Positions 8,001-13,534 of a stretch of DNA of 31,214 nt are shown here, one piece after another. This DNA is from a virus. The position numbers and the translations under genes are program-made. The stretch is from the IMG/VR virus record IMGVR_UViG_3300034018_001973, positions 1-31,214 of that record, one strand, 5' to 3'. The stretch's first letter is position 1, and the number at the start of each line of letters is the position of its first letter. A model generated the notes under the pieces. It searched no databases. It saw only the letters and a list, made by a program, of their open reading frames with translations, and had not been told where the DNA came from.

Positions 8001-10731
8001 ACTAAATTTAACGGCTAGTTCAAATACTTTTAGTAGTTACTATATGGTATATGTTTTAAGTGGCACCCCCACTACAGCAGGTACTTATAATTTTACTATA
8101 ACTGCAACAGCAAGTACTAGTCCTGCAGATACTGTTTCCGTACCTTTTAGTGTAACAATCTACGAAGCTTTTGGAGTTTATTATAGTCAATACTGTAGCG
8201 GTGTTGATCTTTACTACAGATACCATAATGGAAGTGGTGGTTTCTTTGATAGTTTATATCAGGCTAATAGTCCTAGTTGCGGATATATAGCTCCTACATA
8301 TTCATTGTCTGCGTCTCCTACAAATGTTAATGAGGGTAGCAGTACTACTATTACGCTAACAACTAATCAAAGTGGAAATTTTGGTTACACTATTACAGGT
8401 GTCACTAGTGCTGATATAGGTGGAACAAGCTTAACTGGCACTTTGGCTAATGGTGGTACTAGAGTTATCAATGTAACAAACGATTCATTAACAGAAGGTA
8501 CAGAGACACTTACCGTATCCCTAGACAATGGTCAAGCTAGTACAGCTGTAACAATCAATGACACTTCTAGAAATGTTTTATCTATTAATCAAAGCGGTAG
8601 CTCTTCAGGTACAGTAGGCAGCTCTTTTAGCACAACCTTTACTGTAACAGTTAATGGTAGCCAGTATCCTGCTGTCTGGAGTTATTCAGGATCAATACCT
8701 CCTGGTACATCTTGGAGCCAATACCCAGAAGTTTTTAGTGGCTTTTATCTAGTTTACGGTCTATCAGGAACACCTACAGTTGCAGGAACTTATACATTTA
8801 CTGTAAATGCTACAGCTAGTACTGGTGATTCTGTTTCAGCATCGTTTACTGTAACTATAGCTCCTGCTCCCACATACTCATTAACACGTAGTGTAGCTAG
8901 TGTTAACGAAGGCGGAAGTTTTACTATAAGTTTTTCAACTAATCAAAGTGGAAATTTTGGTTATACTATTTCAGGAGTTTCAAGCGCTGATATCAGTAAT
9001 GCAAGTCTAACTGGAACGATTACTAATGGTAGTGTACTTACTTATACTGCCGCAGCAGATTTAACTACTGAAGGTGCAGAAACATTTAATATAGCGTTAA
9101 ATAATGGGCAAGCTAGTACATCTGTAACTATTAATGATACTTCTACAACTCCTCCTACGTATGCACTAACTCGCAGCGCAGCTAGTGTTAACGAAGGCAC
9201 TATTATTACTATTACATTAACGACTACTTCAGTTAGTGACGGTACATCAATACCTTATACAATTACTGGAATTTCGACTGCAGACTTAGTCAGTGGCGGA
9301 TTAACAGGTAACTTCAGTATCAGCAGTAATTCTGCTAATGCTCAGTTTATTATCAAAAATGATAGTTTAACAGAAGGTACAGAAACATTTACCTTAGCGT
9401 TGGACAACGGCCAAGCTAGTATTTCGGTAACAATTAATGATACTTCTATAACTCCCACATACTCATTAACACGTAGTGTAGCTAGTGTTAACGAAGGCGG
9501 AAGTTTTACTATAACTTTTTCAACTAATCAAAGTGGAAGTTTTGGCTACACTATTACAGGGGTTTCAAGTAATGATATTAGTTTAGCATCGTTAACTGGA
9601 ACTGTTACTAACGGTACTGTACTTACTTATACTGTAGCAGCAGATGCCATTACAGAAGGTGCAGAAATATTTGGTATAGATTTAGATAACGGGCAGGCGG
9701 GTACTTCGGTAACCATAAACGATACTTCAACCAGTACATTAGGTATTGAGCGGGGAGGCGATAGTTTTGGAACTGTAGGAACATCATTTAGTTCGTTCTT
9801 TAGATTTATGGTTAACAGTACGCAAACAGGCGCTGCTTGGAGTTACACTGGTACACTGCCTCCAGGGTTGACGTTAACAGAAACCGCAGGATATTCTGGT
9901 GCTTATCAAATATATAGTCTAGCCGGAACACCTACTACAACAGGTGTTTATACTTTTACTATAACTGCAACGGCTGGTTTAAATTCCACTTCGCAACAGT
10001 TCAGTATTAATATAAGTAATCCAAGTCCCAACTATTATTTAGCTAATACCTGGACAAGTTTAGCAAATGGATCAAGCAGTACTTTTACAGTAACTAGTAA
10101 TTATGCTAATGGTGTTACACTTACACCTTCAATTAGTGGAACAGGTTCAGCCCGAGTTAGTATAGACCCCACTAGTAGGACTATAAGCGGAAATGGTACT
10201 GTAAATAATAATTTTACAGTAACTGCAACAACACCTACTGCAACAATTGCTGAGCAATCTGTAACAATTAGTGTTGCAGGTACATCGTTTACTTTTACTG
10301 TACCTGCTTATACTTTTGTACCTACTGCGCCTATTGTAACTTCAGTAACTATGAGTGACATTACATACCCTCCTGGACTTGGAGTACAGGGTTCTATTAA
10401 CTTTAGTGGTCCTATAACCGCAAACACTTATGTAAATGTAAGATTTGTTTACGCAGGAAATACTACTTATCTTCCAAATAATTCTTCTACTCAAGGAGCT
10501 AGTCCTCCAGGAGCTTACGGTTATTATGGAGAAGATCTAACGTTAACTATAGGTCAAACAAGTGCTACTTTTTTACTACCAGCTGCTAATACAGAAAGTG
10601 ATCAGTTCAACAACAGAGTTTCTGCAAAAACAGTAACCGCACCTACTGGCGGTTCTGACAGACAGGCTTATGTTGAAGGAGGTGCATTTACTCTCTTAGG
10701 CTCTGGCGGCGGTGGTAATCAAAACCAGTAA
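5011..10731 (+). CDS. Giant Calx-beta / putative-Ig surface protein of the tail
   Basis: A 1906-residue protein. Residues 1 to about 170 (MAYGLRVIND...) look like a tail attachment domain shared with the preceding gene. From 297 to 1571 it is mainly Calx-beta-like domains of about 95 residues: each has an N-terminal VNEGxxxTITL strand, then TEGxETFTL, and closes with SVTINDTS. Clear units are at about 297-393, 394-507, 611-710, 862-952, 1096-1187, 1288-1379, 1383-1480 and 1483-1574; those at 508-609 and 711-820 are degenerate. Three putative-Ig (He_PIG type) domains with a LPPGL...LSGTPTTAGTYTFT core lie at about 954-1052, 1189-1284 and 1576-1669. Two copies of a two-cysteine module sit at C826/C855 and C1062/C1090. 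The C-terminus (1771-1906) is a separate domain ending in glycines. Calx-beta and He_PIG domains are typical of adhesive extracellular proteins. A host-surface or environment-binding role is inferred, and no catalytic residues are seen. It is the last gene before a strong terminator. Confidence 0.85.
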   Translation: MAYGLRVINDASEILVDSNYINPTFIKKVEFNATATSTAAGSPLLHSGYVARSYTTPGLGITGNWIVLWAIPSNTQDVWYKLPQQPLYGSSNVTTLSCTVYANSSGQALSYSLPTAYIFGVDSLTIGALPSTGPALRLYSDTGQKTFDSNHLQLLPYSISNEVEIPAPDNILAPNQPESIKSLLIDVPGTNPIFLLPHAQYFQASDDIYFSGFSPGIPGTDFSATSVVFKREPSTQSGKALIKLKSLFTYYKNITPRNEYDSAFLTSGNTVQLSVLCADGNFYATAGAGTGGGANPQYELSANYSSVNEGTIVTVTLNTTLVSDNTLVPYTITGISGEDLVSGGLTGSFNVVSNTANAQFIIKNDSVTEGPETFTLTLNGLAVNTSFTILDTSIAAAQYSFGTVPSVNEGGNYIIPFSATNAGGQEVSFTTITATTGTYWNQGVRLDGALLTSSFVVPGNSTATTNVSFTTYKDLMTDGQKTFRIQASVNGTVVATSANIFITDTSTSSITAPDTILELTPSTEITISVANGYDLGELSNIRIESNSNKLFVIPGQPNNWTINSNSFSATTYLYAASVTEDTPVTLSLIGGGGNITPLAEKTITVINATPSYSWEIPSAINEGSTGSLQFNYSNAANTTIYFAISPGANVTSSDVTLNTTSHTVGNSNAAGSVSVSYSVSADAFTEGVESFTLSGAGVFSQPITINDTSTTPEPAYSITANSTPWNESSTRVCSVSVQNAAGTTLALVSDNASVTSQVATIYINSNNYSTLTYWNVGDVAADVTVNMALKINGTGTAGGYNGTLVATTSALVRNIIPAGTVLRYFCSGVDRYVVKADGTYNGEYTELYEANSLICGYIPPSWALSASPTNINEGGSTTITLTTNQSGNFAYTISGVSSADIGGTSLTGVLANGGSRVITLTADNLTEPTETLTLALNNGQASASVTINDTSRSSVEILQSGNINGTVGTSFSSTFTVEVNGSQYPAIWSYSGTLPPGLNLTASSNTFSSYYMVYVLSGTPTTAGTYNFTITATASTSPADTVSVPFSVTIYEAFGVYYSQYCSGVDLYYRYHNGSGGFFDSLYQANSPSCGYIAPTYSLSASPTNVNEGSSTTITLTTNQSGNFGYTITGVTSADIGGTSLTGTLANGGTRVINVTNDSLTEGTETLTVSLDNGQASTAVTINDTSRNVLSINQSGSSSGTVGSSFSTTFTVTVNGSQYPAVWSYSGSIPPGTSWSQYPEVFSGFYLVYGLSGTPTVAGTYTFTVNATASTGDSVSASFTVTIAPAPTYSLTRSVASVNEGGSFTISFSTNQSGNFGYTISGVSSADISNASLTGTITNGSVLTYTAAADLTTEGAETFNIALNNGQASTSVTINDTSTTPPTYALTRSAASVNEGTIITITLTTTSVSDGTSIPYTITGISTADLVSGGLTGNFSISSNSANAQFIIKNDSLTEGTETFTLALDNGQASISVTINDTSITPTYSLTRSVASVNEGGSFTITFSTNQSGSFGYTITGVSSNDISLASLTGTVTNGTVLTYTVAADAITEGAEIFGIDLDNGQAGTSVTINDTSTSTLGIERGGDSFGTVGTSFSSFFRFMVNSTQTGAAWSYTGTLPPGLTLTETAGYSGAYQIYSLAGTPTTTGVYTFTITATAGLNSTSQQFSINISNPSPNYYLANTWTSLANGSSSTFTVTSNYANGVTLTPSISGTGSARVSIDPTSRTISGNGTVNNNFTVTATTPTATIAEQSVTISVAGTSFTFTVPAYTFVPTAPIVTSVTMSDITYPPGLGVQGSINFSGPITANTYVNVRFVYAGNTTYLPNNSSTQGASPPGAYGYYGEDLTLTIGQTSATFLLPAANTESDQFNNRVSAKTVTAPTGGSDRQAYVEGGAFTLLGSGGGGNQNQ
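7459..8871 (+). repeat. Tandem duplication of a cysteine module + Calx-beta + putative-Ig unit
   Basis: Within the giant surface protein gene, the order two-cysteine module, Calx-beta domain, putative-Ig domain occurs twice in a row. The first unit starts near 7459 and the second near 8167, about 708 bases (236 codons) apart. Protein similarity is high throughout: CSGVDRY against CSGVDLY, SASPTNINEGG against SASPTNVNEGS, and NGSQYPAIWSYSG against NGSQYPAVWSYSG. The DNA is also close, for example GTAGCCAGTATCCTGCT-type stretches in both putative-Ig parts. The duplication is in frame and intact. Confidence 0.85.
8867..8929 (+). repeat. 63-base perfect direct repeat, copy 1
   Basis: This stretch begins CTCCCACATACTCATTAACA and encodes the start of one Calx-beta unit. 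It is identical, base for base, to 9452-9514. After one mismatch the match continues for 23 more bases, so 86 of 87 positions agree. Identity at third codon positions suggests recent duplication or gene conversion. Confidence 0.9.
9452..9514 (+). repeat. 63-base perfect direct repeat, copy 2
   Basis: Identical to 8867-8929. The offset is 585 bases, exactly 195 codons. Recombination between the copies would remove or add two Calx-beta domains without breaking the frame. Confidence 0.9.
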
Positions 10732-10742
10732 CTTTTATAGCC

Positions 10743-10780
10743 AAAATACCCTGTCCATTAATTGGGCAGGGTATTTTTTT
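10743..10780 (+). terminator. Strong intrinsic terminator after the Calx-beta giant
   Basis: A 14-base-pair stem with one G-U pair joins 10743-10756 (AAAATACCCTGTCC) to 10764-10777 (GGGCAGGGTATTTT) across a 7-base loop. An unbroken run of seven T ends at 10780. It lies 12 bases after the stop codon. It should end the tail tip transcript and separates it from the promoter that follows. Confidence 0.93.
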
Positions 10781-10783
10781 GCA

Positions 10784-10818
10784 TTGACAACTCTGCGCCC
10801 TTGTGGTATAATATACCA
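10784..10818 (+). promoter_or_regulatory. Consensus sigma-70 promoter driving the fibre/lysis unit
   Basis: TTGACA at 10784-10789 and TATAAT at 10807-10812 are both perfect consensus boxes with the ideal 17-base spacing. The -10 box lies in a short inverted repeat, TGGTAT-AAT-ATACCA (10804-10818). Transcription should start near 10819, giving a leader of about 115 bases before the gene at 10936. Its place right after a terminator supports it as a true transcription start. Confidence 0.9.
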
Positions 10819-10935
10819 AAATGTCAGAACATTTCAATATTTTTTCTTGACAAGCTTTTACCTTAATCTAAAGGGCAAGCTCTTTGTTTAGAATATAATT
10901 AAATATACAACCACTGCTAATAAGGAGATCTGATT
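10819..10935 (+). other. Leader region upstream of the 10936 gene
   Basis: The predicted untranslated leader of the promoter at 10784. It holds a 9-codon open frame at 10821-10850 (MSEHFNIFS, TGA stop), which would begin almost at the transcript's 5' end. It also has a weak hairpin at 10870-10885 (AAAGGG, loop CAAG, CTCTTT) and an AT-rich stretch with an isolated TATAAT at 10894-10899. The ribosome binding site AAGGAG at 10922-10927 sits 8 bases before the ATG at 10936. I assign no regulatory function. Confidence 0.4.
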
Positions 10936-11292
10936 ATGGTGGAGATTGAAAATCATAGCCTCATACAGACAGTTTCAATAGTTGCGTTAGCAGTAGTTGC
11001 TTTCTCAGTTGGAATACAGAAACTGCTAAAAGACTGGAAAAGTACAAGTGCGGAAACTAGCGTTATTACTTTAATGCATACAGAACTCGAGCGTATGAGT
11101 GAACAAAACGGTTTACTAAGCACTGAGTTAAATCGCCTGCAACAAGAAATGATTGTTTTAAATGCACAGCTATCACAGTTATGTATAGAAAATCAACGTT
11201 TACAAACAGAAGTTGTAGCACTTACAGATGAAGTTAGCAAGCTGAGAAACTCAGATGCTGTAACATCTAGCAAGAAAGTTAAGGTGGGCTAA
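10936..11292 (+). CDS. Small membrane-anchored coiled-coil protein
   Basis: 118 residues, preceded by a good AAGGAG ribosome binding site. Residues about 11-28 (VSIVALAVVAFSVGIQKL) form one likely membrane segment. From about 43 to 105 there is a long heptad-rich coiled coil (MHTELERMSEQNGLL and on to EVVALTDEVSKLRN). The end is short and lysine-rich. It is the first gene after the consensus promoter and overlaps the next start by one base. I recall similar short proteins next to phage tail genes, but no function that I can name. A membrane or virion-internal role is possible; a holin is less likely because only one membrane segment precedes a long coiled coil. Confidence 0.75.
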   Translation: MVEIENHSLIQTVSIVALAVVAFSVGIQKLLKDWKSTSAETSVITLMHTELERMSEQNGLLSTELNRLQQEMIVLNAQLSQLCIENQRLQTEVVALTDEVSKLRNSDAVTSSKKVKVG

Positions 11293-11888
11293 TGCAACCA
11301 GCAAAAATTAACTATAAAATATACCAAGGTAGTACTTTTCAAGAAACCCTGCGTTGGGAATCAGAAACAAAAGGATATGCTACAATTAGTGCTATTACAA
11401 AAGCTGCACCTTGTGTAATTACTACTACTGCTAATCATACAATTCCCGTTGGATGGAGAATTAGAGTTGTAGGTGTAGGTGGTATGAAAGAAATTAATTC
11501 ACTAGGTGATGATAGTTTTTATTTAGTAACAGGTACTACAGGCACTACCCTTAGTCTAAACAGAGTAAACAGTTTAGGTTATACTGCTTATACCAGCGGT
11601 GGGGTTATTGAATATAACACACCTGTTCCGCTAACAGGCTATACTGCACAAATGCAAATTCGTGAAACACTAGAAAGTACCGCAGTTATTCATCAACTAA
11701 CTACTGGCGGCAATGGTATTGTAATCAATACTTCCGACAGTACAATTTTTGTAACTATACCAGCAGCAGTTACAAGAAATTTTACTTTTGATACGGCTGT
11801 GTACTCACTAGAACTCACAGACTCCAGCGGAGTTGTAACACCTTTTATAGCTGGTAATTTAACACTGGTAAAGGAAGTTACAAGATGA
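11292..11888 (+). CDS. Phage tail protein with E1 FCCH-like insert
   Basis: 198 residues. The ends form a small tail domain: the start KINYKIYQGSTFQETLRWE and the later LTGYTAQMQIRETLESTAVI, then YSLELTDSSGVVTPFIAGNL and a closing EVTR, match a common phage tail or baseplate fibre family. Residues about 28-106 are an insert (ITKAAPCVITTTANHTIPVG, GMKEINSL, YTAYTSGGVIEY). It resembles the module in phage proteins annotated as ubiquitin-activating enzyme E1 FCCH domain. This concerns fold resemblance only; nothing suggests ubiquitin chemistry. The ATG overlaps the previous stop by one base, and the stop overlaps the next start in ATGA. Confidence 0.8.
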   Translation: MQPAKINYKIYQGSTFQETLRWESETKGYATISAITKAAPCVITTTANHTIPVGWRIRVVGVGGMKEINSLGDDSFYLVTGTTGTTLSLNRVNSLGYTAYTSGGVIEYNTPVPLTGYTAQMQIRETLESTAVIHQLTTGGNGIVINTSDSTIFVTIPAAVTRNFTFDTAVYSLELTDSSGVVTPFIAGNLTLVKEVTR

Positions 11889-12154
11889 CAACACAAGTAG
11901 TGCTTTCAGATAACAAGAACACAAATGTTATTGTTACTGATCAAAATAACACCGTTGTTGTAGATACAAGACAACCAAAAGTAGTAATAAGCGGTATGAT
12001 TGGCCCTGTAGGAGTTACAAACTTATCAGGTTTAATGGATATTAATCTTAACCAACTAGCCGCTGGAAGCGTGTTAGTTTACAATGCTGGAACAGAAAAA
12101 TGGACGGCAACAAATACGCTAGAACAGCAAATTGTTGAGTCTGGACAGTTTTAA
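11885..12154 (+). CDS. Short virion structural protein, fibre-region
   Basis: 89 residues, coupled to the previous gene through an ATGA overlap. The N-terminal half is made of short polar beta strands with alternating V and N/D (VVLSDNKNTNVIVTDQNNTV). The middle, MIGPVGVTNLSGLMDINLNQ, is followed by AAGSVLVYNAGTEKWTATN, a motif common in phage fibre-associated proteins. No transmembrane or catalytic feature is present. It probably belongs to the fibre attachment apparatus; exact function is unknown. Confidence 0.7.
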   Translation: MTTQVVLSDNKNTNVIVTDQNNTVVVDTRQPKVVISGMIGPVGVTNLSGLMDINLNQLAAGSVLVYNAGTEKWTATNTLEQQIVESGQF

Positions 12155-12166
12155 AGGAACATAGTT

Positions 12167-13492
12167 ATGGCTTCTATAGTAAGAATTAAACGCAGCGAAG
12201 TAAGCGGCAATCCAGCAGTATTAGGTGCAGGTGAGTTAGCTTATTCCGCTTTATTAGACAATGGCTCAAACGGTGGAGATAGACTCTATATCGGTATGGG
12301 CGTAGAAACTGCAGGTAATGCAGTAAACCACATCGTAGTTGGCGGTAAGTTCTTTACCGACATGATTACAGCAGCCACGCCTAACAATACTGCTAGTACC
12401 CTAGTACGTCGTGATGCAAATGGAGATTTTTCTGCAGGCAATATCACAGCAGCTTTAATCGGTAATTCTGCAACAACCACAAAATGGTTAAATGCACGCA
12501 GCTTAGCTTTAACAGGTGACGCAACAGCAACTTTTGCAAGTGTAGACGGTACAGCAAACGTTAGTACAGCTATTACTTTCGCAACAGTTAATTCAAACGT
12601 TGGTTCGTTTGGCTCTACAACTCAGATTCCTGTTTTTACAGTTAATGCAAAAGGTTTAATAACTGCTGCTTCAACAGTAGATGTTGCTACTAATTTGTCA
12701 ATTGCTGGTGGAACTGGCACAGACACAGTTAGCTTGTTAAACGATACGCTGACCTTTGAAGGCGGCACTGGTGTAACAACTACTGTAACCAACAACAAAG
12801 TTAGTTTTGCAATTGGTCAACCAGTTGCTACAACAGACAACGTTACTTTTAACAACGTAACAGTTAATGGAACATTCTCCAGTAACGATATTACTGCTAC
12901 CAACGTTACCATTGACGGCAACGCAATTATTGTTGGTAACTTAACTGTTCAAGGTTTAACAACCACAGTAAATTCTACAACTGTGGCAATTGGTGATGCA
13001 AATATCACATTGGCCAAAGATGCAGCAGATGCTGCACAAGCTGACGGCGCAGGCTTAACAATTGCAGGTGCTGCAGCTACATTTACATATACCGCGATTG
13101 ATAATCGTTGGAATCTTAATAGAGATTTAAATGTTGCTAATGTATACGCTGCCTTAAGAGGTAACGCAGACACAGCTACTAAGTGGGCTACTGCACGTAA
13201 CTTGAGTTTAACAGGCGACGCAACCGCAACCTTAACTAGTGTCGACGGTACAGCAGCAGTTTCAGCAGCTTTAACACTTGCAACAGTAAATGTGGATGTT
13301 GGTACTTTTGGTAATTCAGTAACAGTACCTACTTTTACAGTTAACGCCAAAGGTTTAATAACCGCAGCCAGTTCAACAGCAATACCTTTTGCTAGTACAA
13401 CAGTAAAAGGTTTAGCAAGTTTTGACGGAACTCAGTTCTCCGTTACAAGTGGTGCAGCTACCCTTGTTCAAGTTGACGGTGGAACATACTAA
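12167..13492 (+). CDS. Fibre-like structural protein with internal repeats
   Basis: 441 residues, with AAAGGA just after the previous stop as ribosome binding site. The start IVRIKRSEVSGNPAVLGAGE-LAY is the same kind of attachment head seen in the next gene (IKVKRSAVAGRIPATTDLQL). A related fold caps the major tropism determinant of other phages, but I have not tested that link. Two 65-66-residue repeats follow, starting at KWLNARSLALTGDATATF (near residue 106) and KWATARNLSLTGDATATL (near residue 339), each ending VNAKGLITAAS. Between them is a strand-rich region with the series DITATNVTIDGNAIIVGN. The C-terminus ends in a short cap. It is likely a short fibre or a base for the long fibres. 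There is no S74 domain here. Confidence 0.75.
   Translation: MASIVRIKRSEVSGNPAVLGAGELAYSALLDNGSNGGDRLYIGMGVETAGNAVNHIVVGGKFFTDMITAATPNNTASTLVRRDANGDFSAGNITAALIGNSATTTKWLNARSLALTGDATATFASVDGTANVSTAITFATVNSNVGSFGSTTQIPVFTVNAKGLITAASTVDVATNLSIAGGTGTDTVSLLNDTLTFEGGTGVTTTVTNNKVSFAIGQPVATTDNVTFNNVTVNGTFSSNDITATNVTIDGNAIIVGNLTVQGLTTTVNSTTVAIGDANITLAKDAADAAQADGAGLTIAGAAATFTYTAIDNRWNLNRDLNVANVYAALRGNADTATKWATARNLSLTGDATATLTSVDGTAAVSAALTLATVNVDVGTFGNSVTVPTFTVNAKGLITAASSTAIPFASTTVKGLASFDGTQFSVTSGAATLVQVDGGTY
12482..12676 (+). repeat. Internal repeat of the 441-residue protein, copy 1
   Basis: Encodes 65 residues from KWLNARSLALTGDATATF to VNAKGLITAAST. Clearly homologous to 13181-13378. Such LTGDAT...FTVNAKGLITAAS units are common shaft modules of phage fibres. 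Confidence 0.8.
13181..13378 (+). repeat. Internal repeat of the 441-residue protein, copy 2
   Basis: Encodes 66 residues from KWATARNLSLTGDATATL to VNAKGLITAASS and mirrors 12482-12676, with divergent third positions, so it is an older duplication than the repeat in the Calx-beta giant. Confidence 0.8.
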
Positions 13493-13534
13493 AATATTTA
13501 ACCCCGCTATATAGCATTAAAAAGGGACGCCCAT

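Noticed and set aside
10847-10899. A second promoter using TTGACA at 10847 and TATAAT at 10894
   Set aside because: The boxes are 41 bases apart, far from the 16-18 needed, and neither has a partner at proper distance.
11292-11888. A ubiquitin-activation function for the FCCH-like protein
   Set aside because: Only the small FCCH-like fold is suggested; no adenylation domain or catalytic cysteine context exists.
12949-13350. 133-codon minus-strand frame
   Set aside because: It is antisense to the 441-residue repeat protein and reflects the repetitive codon pattern (A/V/T-rich). No minus-strand gene is supported anywhere.
13506-13515. 10-base palindrome GCTATATAGC in the gap before fibre A
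   Set aside because: It is short and AT-rich, with no promoter boxes or second copy beside it; chance occurrence is likely.
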